This document shows, one piece after another, positions 21,109-29,203 of a stretch of 64,000 nt of DNA. Numbering within the stretch: the stretch's first letter is position 1; every line of letters begins with the position of its first letter. Origin of the DNA: Limnohabitans lacus (lineage in GTDB: Bacteria; Pseudomonadota; Gammaproteobacteria; Burkholderiales; Burkholderiaceae_C); contig NZ_JASGBH010000005.1 of NCBI RefSeq assembly GCF_030053395.1, positions 62,001 through 126,000 on the forward strand, given 5' to 3'. The notes beneath the pieces were generated by a model. That model saw only the letters and a list, made by a program, of their open reading frames with translations. It was not told the DNA's origin and did not search any database. Both the position numbers and the translations under genes were made by a program.

Positions 21109-21558
21109 TCAAGCATCGACGATGTCAAAGCTGGTGGTGATCTCGGCCGTCTTGCCCAGCATGATGCTGGCCGAGCAGTATTTGTCGTGGCTCATGGCAA
21201 TCGCCCGCTCGACCGCGCTGGCGGGCACGCCCTTGCCGGTGACGGTGAAGTGCATGTTGATTTTGGTGAAAACTTTGGGGTCGACTTCGGCACGCTCACT
21301 GCTGAGCTTGACGCTGCAGCCGCGCACATCGTGGCGACCGCGCTTCAAGATCAACACCACGTCATAAGCGGTGCAACCGCCTGTGCCGGCCAGCAAAGTT
21401 TCCATCGGGCGTGGGGCCAGGTTTTGCCCACCGTTTTCAGGCTTGACCGCATCGGGCGCGCCATCCATCGCGATGACGTGGCCGGAGCCGGTCTCGGCCA
21501 AAAAGCCCATGCCGGAGCGGGTGCCGGCAGCGCCGGTCCAAGTGACTGTGCATTCCAT
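21109..21558 (-). CDS. OsmC family protein
   Basis: 149 residues, full length. The two redox cysteines of OsmC/Ohr proteins are in GTGGCTAYDV and DKYCSASIML. Family members reduce organic or lipid hydroperoxides with thiols; the YhfA-like subgroup, which this resembles, is less well defined. SD AAGGAA precedes the ATG. Confidence 0.9.
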   Translation of the reverse strand: MECTVTWTGAAGTRSGMGFLAETGSGHVIAMDGAPDAVKPENGGQNLAPRPMETLLAGTGGCTAYDVVLILKRGRHDVRGCSVKLSSERAEVDPKVFTKINMHFTVTGKGVPASAVERAIAMSHDKYCSASIMLGKTAEITTSFDIVDA

Positions 21559-21676
21559 GATCGGTTCCTTGTGTTGCTGTGTTCACTTGATCGGGTCAAG
21601 CTTCGCGTTTGGCAGCGATCGTAAACGGAATTTCAGGGCGGGCTTTACATGATTTTTGCAATTTGAGACAGGCAAC

Positions 21677-21707
21677 TTGCTGCATTGCAACAAAACGCCG
21701 CTACAAT
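21677..21707 (+). promoter_or_regulatory. Candidate promoter upstream of ilvA
   Basis: -10 TACAAT (21702-21707) with a TTGCTG -35-like hexamer at 21677 (19-bp spacer, longer than ideal). A start site near 21714 would give an RNA of about 90 nt ending at the terminator at 21804. Confidence 0.5.
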
Positions 21708-21713
21708 TTCGCA

Positions 21714-21806
21714 CATGCGTGCTTTTTTGCATGCACCGTTTGTCTCCTCCACCCTCCGAAAAGGTGGATTTGCCCCGAACCGCAAGGCTCGGGGCATTTT
21801 TTTTGC
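21714..21806 (+). ncRNA. Candidate small RNA or terminated leader ahead of ilvA
   Basis: This occupies most of the 310-bp gene-free stretch 21559-21868. After the -10 box there is a pyrimidine-rich single-stranded tract with TCCTCC, a small hairpin TCCACC/GGTGGA (21748-21768) whose loop carries CTCC, and a Rho-independent terminator (TGCCCCGA/TCGGGGCA then eight T) at 21771-21804. Exposed anti-Shine-Dalgarno-like C-rich motifs plus an intrinsic terminator are how trans-acting sRNAs look. No leader peptide rich in branched amino acids is encoded, which argues against classical ilv attenuation. Rfam membership was not tested. Confidence 0.5.
21771..21804 (+). terminator. Intrinsic terminator of the candidate small RNA
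   Basis: 8-bp stem TGCCCCGA/TCGGGGCA with an internal CC/GG pair around a GCAA tetraloop, followed by eight T. It lies 65 bp before the ilvA start, so either the short RNA is the product or read-through is regulated. Confidence 0.85.
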
Positions 21807-21868
21807 CCCGTTATCATCAGGGTCAGTCCACACTGAATGCGGCAGCCCCATGCTGCCAACTGCACGCC

Positions 21869-23413
21869 ATGTCCAAACACCTCAAGCCCGCCGACTACCT
21901 CAAGAAAATACTCAACGCCAAGGTCTACGACGTGGCGACCGAGTCGGCCCTGGAAACCGCCAAGAACCTGTCACGCCGCCTGCACAACAAAGTGCTGCTC
22001 AAACGCGAAGACCAGCAACCGGTGTTCAGCTTCAAGCTGCGCGGCGCGTACAACAAGATGGCGCACCTGACACCCGCGCAGCTCCAAAAAGGCGTCATCT
22101 GCGCTTCAGCAGGCAATCACGCCCAAGGCGTGGCGCTCAGCGCCAGCAAACTGGGCACACGCGCCGTGATCGTGATGCCCACCACCACACCACAAGTGAA
22201 GATCGATGCGGTCAAAGGCCTGGGCGGCGACGTGGTGCTGTTTGGCGAGAGTTATTCCGATGCTTACAACCACGCCGTGCTGCTCGAGAAAAAACAAGGC
22301 CTGACATTCGTTCACCCTTTTGACGACCCGGACGTGATCGCAGGACAAGGCACGATCGCCATGGAAATGCTGCGCCAGCACCAAGGCCCCCTGGATGCGG
22401 TGTTCGTGGCCATTGGCGGCGGCGGCCTGATCAGTGGCGTGGCCAATTACATCAAGGCGGTGCGCCCCGAGGTGAAAGTGATCGGCGTGCAGATGAACGA
22501 CTCGGACGCCATGATCCAGTCGGTCAACGCCAAAAAACGCGTCACACTGCCCGACGTGGGCCTGTTCTCCGACGGCACTGCGGTGAAACTGGTGGGCGAA
22601 GAAACCTTCCGCGTTTCACGCGCCTTGGTCGATGAATACATGACGGTGGACACCGACGCAGTGTGCGCCGCCATCAAAGACGTTTTTGTGGACACGCGAT
22701 CGATCGTCGAGCCTGCAGGCGCTTTGGCTGTGGCCGCCATCAAAAAATATGTGGCCCAGCACAAGACCAAGGGCGAGACCTATGCCGCCATCTTGTGCGG
22801 CGCCAACATGAACTTTGACCGCCTGCGCTTTGTGGCCGAACGCGCCGATGTGGGCGAAGAAAAAGAAGCCCTGTTTGCCGTGACCATTCCCGAAGAGCGC
22901 GGCAGCTTCAAGCGCTTCTTGGAGCTGATTGGCAGCTTGCCCGGCGGCCCGCGCAATGTGACCGAGTTCAACTACCGCATGAGCGACACCGACAAGGCCC
23001 ATGTGTTTTTGGGCTTGTCCACCCACGGCAAAGGTGAGAGCACCAAGATCACGGGCCACTTCAACAAACAAAAATTTGCCGCCATCGACCTGACACACGA
23101 CGAGTTGGCCAAAGAGCACATCCGCCACATGGTGGGCGGTCACTCGGCCTTGTCACAAGACGAGCGCTTGCTGCGCTTTGTGTTCCCCGAGCGTCCAGGG
23201 GCTTTGCTCAAGTTTTTGAGCCTGATGCGTCCGGGCTGGAACATCAGCTTGTTCCACTACCGCAACCAAGGCGCCGACTATGGCCGCATCCTGGTGGGCC
23301 TGCAGGTGCCGCCCAAGGACGACAAAGCCTTTGCCAAATTCATGGACACGCTGGGCTATCCCTACGCAGAAGAGACGAACAATCCGGTCTACAAGATGTT
23401 TTTGCGGGCATAA
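21869..23413 (+). CDS. ilvA: Threonine ammonia-lyase, biosynthetic (threonine deaminase)
   Basis: About 514 residues. The N-terminal PLP domain has the lysine in SFKLRGAYNKM, SAGNHAQGVA and the glycine loop IGGGGLISG; the C-terminus has two ACT-like regulatory repeats (from about residues 330 and 425), as in the isoleucine-inhibited enzyme. It turns threonine into 2-oxobutanoate, the first step of isoleucine synthesis. No good SD; a GGCAGC/GCTGCC hairpin sits just before the ATG at 21869, so leader structure may affect translation. Confidence 0.95.
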   Translation: MSKHLKPADYLKKILNAKVYDVATESALETAKNLSRRLHNKVLLKREDQQPVFSFKLRGAYNKMAHLTPAQLQKGVICASAGNHAQGVALSASKLGTRAVIVMPTTTPQVKIDAVKGLGGDVVLFGESYSDAYNHAVLLEKKQGLTFVHPFDDPDVIAGQGTIAMEMLRQHQGPLDAVFVAIGGGGLISGVANYIKAVRPEVKVIGVQMNDSDAMIQSVNAKKRVTLPDVGLFSDGTAVKLVGEETFRVSRALVDEYMTVDTDAVCAAIKDVFVDTRSIVEPAGALAVAAIKKYVAQHKTKGETYAAILCGANMNFDRLRFVAERADVGEEKEALFAVTIPEERGSFKRFLELIGSLPGGPRNVTEFNYRMSDTDKAHVFLGLSTHGKGESTKITGHFNKQKFAAIDLTHDELAKEHIRHMVGGHSALSQDERLLRFVFPERPGALLKFLSLMRPGWNISLFHYRNQGADYGRILVGLQVPPKDDKAFAKFMDTLGYPYAEETNNPVYKMFLRA

Positions 23414-23439
23414 AAAAACGGGCATAAAGCCCGTTTTTT
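23412..23439. terminator. Bidirectional terminator between ilvA and the lipoprotein gene
   Basis: Stem ACGGGC/GCCCGT with loop ATAAA, an A-run on the left and T-run on the right. It serves ilvA and the convergent large lipoprotein gene. Confidence 0.9.
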
Positions 23440-23455
23440 CAAGTCATTTCGCCGA

Positions 23456-25720
23456 TCAAAACGGTGTGCCGTCCTGTTTGCGCGGCTGGTACCAGTTATA
23501 CGAGCGCATCAAGTTGCGTTGCTCTGCGTCCTTGCCCCAAAGCTCGGAATAGGTCATCCATGTGCGTGGATGAAAATCACCCAACGCATTGACCGCTACC
23601 CCAGTAGCGCAATGCGCATCTGCAAGGGATTGCCGACTGCATTTGATCTCGGCAGCACGCAAAGTAGACCGCACGCCCAATTGGTCATCCCAGCCCGTTG
23701 CATTCGTGCCTGAGATCCAGGTTTTGTTAGCGTTTTCTTCATTGCGACGACCACTGATCCAAAGCGATGTCATCGGCACAATACTGTCCGTCCATGACAG
23801 GCTATAACCCCCAGTCGCAGGAACCGGCACCGGCGATTGCGCTGCATCACATGTCGCATCCCCCGAAAAACAAGGTGTCAGCAAGTTGGAGGACTGCATC
23901 TTCAAAGCCTTGATCCCGGCCAAAGCAGCATCGGTATACCTTGGCATCACCGCTTCAGGGCCATTGGAGCCCATCAACTCTTCGACCGTCATCGGACGCG
24001 CCACAGACCATGTTTTCTGTATTTTCGTGGTCCCGTCCATGAATACATATTCAATTTCCCACATACCCATGCTGGGATATTCAGCCAATTCTGCCGAAGT
24101 CGGGGTAAATGGCTGACCCGAATCATCCAAAGGTCGCATGATTCCCACGTCCTTGATGTCAGACGGCAATCTGGTTTCAGTATCGGAAATGAATTTCTGG
24201 GCAAAAGTCAAAGACTTGCTGGTGCCCGAGCAATGGTATTTCGGACTGTTCACCCCATATGTCGTTGTTTCTGTATTTTTGGGGGTCGATACTTGGTTGT
24301 CGCTTCCAAAATTCACTTCCGAAACCTTGCAAATAGCAAGATCACGAGAAGCCCCGCCAAGCGCCGATGCCATCAGGATTTTCTTGCGCTTGGGCGTGGT
24401 GACTTTGGCATAGTTCACAACGGACTTGCCGCTTTGAATCAAATCACGCACTGAAATCAGATACTGACTTTGCACATAATCGAGCGACCGGTCACTGCGC
24501 AAGGGAAACTCGCGCTTTTGACTGTGGGAGACCACCGTCCAAGGATAAATATTCCGATCCCCGGAAAGCCCCAGAATTTCCTCACCGTTGTATGTGTACT
24601 TGGTTGTATAGAGCATGATGTTTTCCCGATTGCCCTGCTCATTCACCCATGACATTGCCACGATGGCGCGGCCCACACCATCGCCACGACGAACACCCAT
24701 CAAATCCTGAACCAAATAAGGCTTAGGCACTGGCTTGAATTCAACAGAACCTGCGTACGTGAACAAGCCTGCAAACTGGGCACTGGCACCCAAACGTTGA
24801 CCAAAATTCAAATATTGCGTCGGATCATTGTTGAGAAACACTTTTTTGCATGGCGCCGACAACACCGCACTGGCACCATCGGTTCTGACAGACGGCAAGT
24901 CCCGGTAGCATGCATTCAGATTGGCAATCAATCCCGTGTAAAGAACCGACGCATTGTCTGGCGTGAGTTCATTCGCATTGAGCGTCCCTAGCCTGACACG
25001 CTCTGCATTGGCCTCGGCAAGAGAAGAACGGGAAGTCAAGTTCACAACAGGCAATTGACTCGCAGGATTTTCCGGATCAGTCGCCACCTTGACAACAAAT
25101 TGAACGTTAGCTGTTTTGACCGTTCCATTCGCGGCATTGGACACAACAGAAATCGAATCAAGCAGTTTGTCTTGTCCCTTTCCATTCGCAACGAACGCCG
25201 AAGTAAAAATATCAGCTGAAGCCCCTACGGCGCTACTTACAGGAGAAAGCGCTGCTGAAATGATCTGCCGTTTCTCTTGCACAAGTTCCTTGGTCGGCGC
25301 AACGGCATTGGTTTGCAAAGCAGCAACAAGTCCTTCAGCTGCACCGGTCGGGGAGACGAAAGCCGCCACAGCATCAGAAAGAGGTGTGATATTTGACACA
25401 CCACTTGATGCATCCGTGTGGATGGCATGGAGCACAATTTCATCTTTAGCAAGTTTTAAGGTGTACGGGGCAACACCTTTGGTCGTCAAAGTGACACTGA
25501 AAACACCACCCTCACCCGTATTGCCGGATCCAACGACTGCGCCAGTGGCGTCATAAACCGTTATCGATCCAGCTTCAATGGGCGCCCCAACTGCGGCCGT
25601 TCCCGATATCACAACGGACTGAGCAGACGTACCAACTCCATTATTCGAGGACCCACCCCCACAAGCCACCAACACCGCCGCCGCAGGCAGCAAGACCAAT
25701 TTCATCGTTTTCTTCAACAT
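23456..25720 (-). CDS. Large lipoprotein of unknown function
   Basis: 754 residues. The signal peptide ends in a lipobox (VLVACGGGSS, Cys about residue 20), so it should be lipid-anchored. Residues about 35-95 look like a carboxypeptidase regulatory-like / Ig-like module (SGTAAVGAPIEAGSITVYDATG). The rest matches nothing I recognise; four or more cysteines in the C-terminal half (CSGTS, TPCFSGDATCDAA) could form disulfides in the periplasm or at the surface. Base composition is visibly more AT-rich than the flanking genes. It stands alone, between ilvA and gspC, with AAAGGG ahead of its ATG. Confidence 0.8.
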   Translation of the reverse strand: MLKKTMKLVLLPAAAVLVACGGGSSNNGVGTSAQSVVISGTAAVGAPIEAGSITVYDATGAVVGSGNTGEGGVFSVTLTTKGVAPYTLKLAKDEIVLHAIHTDASSGVSNITPLSDAVAAFVSPTGAAEGLVAALQTNAVAPTKELVQEKRQIISAALSPVSSAVGASADIFTSAFVANGKGQDKLLDSISVVSNAANGTVKTANVQFVVKVATDPENPASQLPVVNLTSRSSLAEANAERVRLGTLNANELTPDNASVLYTGLIANLNACYRDLPSVRTDGASAVLSAPCKKVFLNNDPTQYLNFGQRLGASAQFAGLFTYAGSVEFKPVPKPYLVQDLMGVRRGDGVGRAIVAMSWVNEQGNRENIMLYTTKYTYNGEEILGLSGDRNIYPWTVVSHSQKREFPLRSDRSLDYVQSQYLISVRDLIQSGKSVVNYAKVTTPKRKKILMASALGGASRDLAICKVSEVNFGSDNQVSTPKNTETTTYGVNSPKYHCSGTSKSLTFAQKFISDTETRLPSDIKDVGIMRPLDDSGQPFTPTSAELAEYPSMGMWEIEYVFMDGTTKIQKTWSVARPMTVEELMGSNGPEAVMPRYTDAALAGIKALKMQSSNLLTPCFSGDATCDAAQSPVPVPATGGYSLSWTDSIVPMTSLWISGRRNEENANKTWISGTNATGWDDQLGVRSTLRAAEIKCSRQSLADAHCATGVAVNALGDFHPRTWMTYSELWGKDAEQRNLMRSYNWYQPRKQDGTPF

Positions 25721-25835
25721 AACGACCCTTTAGGCGAAAAATTACTAAAAAATCATTTTGAAACTGAAAAATATTTTTGAGAAGCATTTATTCTCAGTAG
25801 TTACCCTCGAACAACGAAATTGATAAAATCAGCGC

Positions 25836-26288
25836 TTATGGTTTATTCAAGGGCGGAAGGTTGAGTGTGACCTGTGAACCAAGTGAGGCAAGCCGGGCCT
25901 GGCGGTTAGTCAACGCTTCGAGCGTCCAGCCATCAATCACCACTTGCCCCACGCGAAACGGCTTGGGCGCTTGGCCATCGATGGCCAACAGGGCGCTGCC
26001 CTCGCCGCTGGGTGCGGCAATGACCCCGAGCAACTGAATGGACTTGTCGTCCGCGCTGGGCAAGCCCTCTTTCACCCGGGTAGCGCCCAAAATGCGGGGC
26101 AGCGCGTCCGCTGACGCCCCCAAGGCTCCTTGCGGTGCATCCACCAGCGCAGTCTTCGCCAAAGATGGCCCAGACGGAAAACTCCAGATCCAATAGCCTG
26201 CGCTCAAAGCAGCAGCGAACCATATCAGGCCCGTCAGCCAAGGGGTCCATCTGGAACGCGGGGCAAGAGGTAGGCGAAAAGTGGTCAT
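25836..26288 (-). CDS. gspC: Type II secretion protein C, short form
   Basis: About 150 residues. One membrane anchor (about 14-35) and a periplasmic homology region of GspC (QLLGVIAAPSGEGSALLAIDG, then PFRVGQVVIDGWTLEAL) that contacts the secretin GspD. It stops after that region and has no PDZ or coiled-coil domain, unlike the roughly 270-residue classical GspC. It is transcribed away from the gsp operon: its ATG (26288) is only 9 bp from the first gspG start candidate. The call rests on the homology region and context. Confidence 0.82.
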   Translation of the reverse strand: MTTFRLPLAPRSRWTPWLTGLIWFAAALSAGYWIWSFPSGPSLAKTALVDAPQGALGASADALPRILGATRVKEGLPSADDKSIQLLGVIAAPSGEGSALLAIDGQAPKPFRVGQVVIDGWTLEALTNRQARLASLGSQVTLNLPPLNKP

Positions 26289-26297
26289 ACAGAGATT

Positions 26298-26747
26298 ATG
26301 ATGGATGGCATGCAAACCTCACAGTCCTCCCGCTCACGCCGTCAACGCGGCTTCACCCTGATTGAACTCATGGTCGTGCTGGCCATCATTGGCGTGTTGG
26401 CCGCCTTGATCGTGCCGAATGTTCTGGGGCGCGCCGACGATGCCCGCATCACCGCCGCGCGCACGGACGTGGGCAACCTGATGCAGGCGCTCAAGCTCTA
26501 CAAGCTGGACAACCAACGCTACCCCAGCGCCGAGCAAGGCCTCAAAGCCCTGATCGCCAAGCCCACCTCCGAGCCTGTGCCGGTCAACTGGAAATCTTAT
26601 TTGGACAAATTGCCCAACGACCCTTGGGGCCGCGCTTACCAATACATGAACCCTGGCATCAAGGGCGAGGTGGATGTGCTGTCCTTTGGCGCTGACGGTC
26701 AAGCCGGTGGCGAGGGCAACAATGCGGACATCGGCAGCTGGCAATAA
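26298..26747 (+). CDS. gspG: Major pseudopilin GspG
   Basis: 149 residues from the first ATG; ATGs at 26301 and 26310 are also possible. The prepilin leader is cleaved in RQRG|FTLIEL, followed by the hydrophobic N-helix. The C-terminal ASP-like calcium region (DPWGRAYQYMNPG, SFGADGQAGGEG) is diagnostic for GspG, the main subunit of the T2SS pseudopilus. It heads the operon running to gspF. Confidence 0.95.
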   Translation: MMDGMQTSQSSRSRRQRGFTLIELMVVLAIIGVLAALIVPNVLGRADDARITAARTDVGNLMQALKLYKLDNQRYPSAEQGLKALIAKPTSEPVPVNWKSYLDKLPNDPWGRAYQYMNPGIKGEVDVLSFGADGQAGGEGNNADIGSWQ

Positions 26748-27189
26748 GCCAGCTCAGACCTCATCCCAAGGCTTTACCCTGCTGGAACTTTTGGTGGTGG
26801 TGGCGCTGATCGCCATCGCCACAGCCGGGGTGAGCTTGTCCTTGCGTGGCAGTGCCGACAGCGCCTTGGAGCGCGACGCCACACGGCTGGCCGCCTTGAT
26901 GGAAACCGCCCGAGCCCAATCGCGCGCCAGCGGCTTGACCGTGGTGTGGCGCAACACACCGACAGGGTTTGTGTTTGAAGGCTTACCGCCTCCTGGCTTG
27001 CCGCAAAACTGGCTGAACGACAGCACACGCGCAGCCCAGCCACTGGCGGTGGTGCTGGGCCCCGAACCCTTGATCGCGCCACAAAGCATCGCCTTGGTGA
27101 GCACGCAGGGCACGAGCAGCATCTGGCTGGTCAGCGATGGCCTCAGTCCTTTTCAGGTGCAGCGCAGCCCTGGCCGGACGCCGCCATGA
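26722..27189 (+). CDS. gspH: Minor pseudopilin GspH
   Basis: 155 residues. Prepilin site SSQG|FTLLELL. The start at ATG 26722 lies 26 bp inside gspG and has GAGGG 5 bases ahead. GspH joins the pseudopilus shaft/tip. The ATGA overlap with gspI follows. Confidence 0.9.
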   Translation: MRTSAAGNKPAQTSSQGFTLLELLVVVALIAIATAGVSLSLRGSADSALERDATRLAALMETARAQSRASGLTVVWRNTPTGFVFEGLPPPGLPQNWLNDSTRAAQPLAVVLGPEPLIAPQSIALVSTQGTSSIWLVSDGLSPFQVQRSPGRTPP

Positions 27190-27545
27190 AACGCTTGTCC
27201 AAGGGCTTCACCCTGATCGAGGTGCTGGTGGCGCTGGGCATTGTGGCCGTGGCGCTGATGGCTGGCCTCCAAGCCACGGGCTCGCTCAGCCGCAACGCTG
27301 AACGGCAAAGCCTGAGCATGTTGGGCCAGATGTGCGCCGACAACGAACTGATCCGCTTGCGCCTGCGCAGGCAATTGCCCGACACGGGCAGCAGCGATGT
27401 GGAATGCCTGCAGGCCGGGCAAGCCTTGCAGGTCAATCTGAACATCAAGACCACGCCCAACCCCAACTTCCGGCGGGTGGACGCCCGGGTGCTCCAGCAA
27501 GGCGAGTTCATCTTGCAAGTGTCCACCGTGATGGGGCGCAACTGA
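27186..27545 (+). CDS. gspI: Minor pseudopilin GspI
   Basis: 119 residues. Prepilin site SKG|FTLIEVLVAL and the short GspI C-domain (QSLSMLGQMCADNELIRLRL). With GspJ and GspK it forms the pseudopilus tip that starts assembly. Overlaps gspH by four bases and gspJ by one. Confidence 0.93.
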   Translation: MKRLSKGFTLIEVLVALGIVAVALMAGLQATGSLSRNAERQSLSMLGQMCADNELIRLRLRRQLPDTGSSDVECLQAGQALQVNLNIKTTPNPNFRRVDARVLQQGEFILQVSTVMGRN

Positions 27546-28234
27546 TGCACTTCGCGCCTCAACGCCACGCGGGCTTCACCTTGATCGAGGTGCTGGTGGC
27601 CATCACCGTCATGGCGTTGATGTCGCTCATGGCTTGGCGCGGGCTGGACGGCATGCTGCGCTCGCAAAGCGGCTTGCAAAGCCGCGCCAACGAGGTGCGC
27701 ACACTGCAAGCGGGCCTGGCCCAATGGCAAACCGACCTGGACCAGATGGCCGAACTGAACAACACCCCCAGTTGGCTGTGGGATGGCAAGGTCTTGCGGC
27801 TGACGCGCCGCGCCAATGCCCAAGACGAAGCCATTCAGGTGGTCGCCTGGACCTGGCGCAGCGATGCGGGCCGGCCCGGTGGTGGCGACTGGCAGCGCTG
27901 GCAATCGGCCCCGCTGACCAGCCAAGCCGCCTGGCGTCAAGCCTGGGGCCTGGCAGAGCAGTGGAGCCAAACCCCCACCGAAAACAACCGAGCCCAACAG
28001 GTGCAGGTCCACCCTCTGTCGGGATGGCAAATTTTTGTACACCGTGGCGGCAGCTGGGCCAACCCCTTGTCCAGCGATGTGGTCACGGCAGGCAGCACCA
28101 ATGCACCCACCGCCAAACAGGGCACCCCACCCGATGGCGTGCGCTTGATCTTGAGCCTGCCCCAAGGCCCCGTCGGCACTGGTCCGCTGACGCTCGACTG
28201 GATACGGCCCACCTTGTCAGGAGGCACCCCATGA
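27545..28234 (+). CDS. gspJ: Minor pseudopilin GspJ
   Basis: 229 residues. Prepilin site HAG|FTLIEVLVAI, then the GspJ pattern (MAWRGLDGMLRSQ; VAWTWRSD). Start ATG 27545 sits in TGATG with the gspI stop. Tip pseudopilin that pairs with GspI and GspK. Confidence 0.93.
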   Translation: MHFAPQRHAGFTLIEVLVAITVMALMSLMAWRGLDGMLRSQSGLQSRANEVRTLQAGLAQWQTDLDQMAELNNTPSWLWDGKVLRLTRRANAQDEAIQVVAWTWRSDAGRPGGGDWQRWQSAPLTSQAAWRQAWGLAEQWSQTPTENNRAQQVQVHPLSGWQIFVHRGGSWANPLSSDVVTAGSTNAPTAKQGTPPDGVRLILSLPQGPVGTGPLTLDWIRPTLSGGTP

Positions 28235-28262
28235 GGCACCAAAAAGGCGCGGCATTGCTGGT
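28231..28262 (+). other. gspJ-gspK coupling site
   Basis: GGAGG at 28220-28224 and ATGA overlap at 28231-28234 couple gspK to gspJ. The first codons read MRHQKGAALLVA, the atypical GspK prepilin leader. Listed because it decides the gspK start. Confidence 0.7.
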
Positions 28263-29196
28263 GGCCATGTTGGTCATGGCCCTGGTGGCCACCTTGGCCA
28301 GCGCCGCCTTGTGGCAGCAATGGCGCCAAGTCGAGATCGAATCGGCCGAACGTGGCCGCAGCCAAACCGGCTGGATGTTGACCGGTGCACTCGATTGGTC
28401 GCGCCTGATCTTGCTCGAAGACGCCAAGTCCCAACAAAGCGGCAACGCCGACCATCTGGGTGAACCCTGGGCCTTGCCGGTGCAAGAGTCCAAACTGTCT
28501 ACCTTTTTGTCGCAAGACCAAAAATGGCAAGAGGGCGACGCCGAAGTGTTTTTGTCGGGCTACATCACCGATGCCCAATCTCGGCTCAACCTGCGCAACC
28601 TGATGGACCAAGGCACACTGTCGCTGCCTGATCTGGCTGCTTGGCGCCGCTTGTTTGAGCAATTGGGCCTGCCGCTGGAAGAGCTCAACACCATGGTCCG
28701 GCTCTTGCCTTTGGCGTTGACCAGCAACAACACGCCCGATGCCACGCCATCATCGACTGCCCCCCTCATGCCGCAGCTTACGGCGCAGCTGGTCTGGCTG
28801 GGCATGAGCTCCCAAACGGTCGCAGCCTTGGAGAACTTCGTCACCGTCTTGCCGGAGCCCACCACCATCAACCTGAACACCGCGCCCGCTGAAGTGCTGA
28901 TGGCCTGCCTGCCCGGCCTGGACATGGTCAGTGCACGGCAGCTGCTGACGCAACGCCAGCGAGCCCACTGGACCAATCTGCAGGACGTGCGGCAAATCCT
29001 CGGGCCTCTGGGCACGTTGTTGAACAACAATAGACACGGCGTTCAAAGCAGCTTTTTCGAGATCAACGGCCGCATGCGCATTGACCAAGTGATGCAACAA
29101 GAACGCGCTCTGGTCAAACGTGAAGGCAGCAACGCAGTTCGCATGCTCTGGCGTGTGCGAACACCTTTGTTGATGCCCTCTGCGCCCCTACAATGA
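28231..29196 (+). CDS. gspK: Minor pseudopilin GspK
   Basis: 321 residues, the largest pseudopilin, as expected. Prepilin site KG|AALLVAMLVMALVATLA lacks the usual Phe-Thr but this is normal in GspK. A SAM-like helix-hairpin region follows (NLNTAPAEVLMACLPGLD). GspK caps the pseudopilus. The next gene starts 7 bp later. Confidence 0.93.
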   Translation: MRHQKGAALLVAMLVMALVATLASAALWQQWRQVEIESAERGRSQTGWMLTGALDWSRLILLEDAKSQQSGNADHLGEPWALPVQESKLSTFLSQDQKWQEGDAEVFLSGYITDAQSRLNLRNLMDQGTLSLPDLAAWRRLFEQLGLPLEELNTMVRLLPLALTSNNTPDATPSSTAPLMPQLTAQLVWLGMSSQTVAALENFVTVLPEPTTINLNTAPAEVLMACLPGLDMVSARQLLTQRQRAHWTNLQDVRQILGPLGTLLNNNRHGVQSSFFEINGRMRIDQVMQQERALVKREGSNAVRMLWRVRTPLLMPSAPLQ

Positions 29197-29203
29197 ATTC
29201 CAC

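Noticed and set aside
21716-21800. Leader peptide controlling ilvA by attenuation
   Set aside because: The frame from ATG 21716 has no run of Ile, Val, Leu or Thr codons and does not stop before the terminator.
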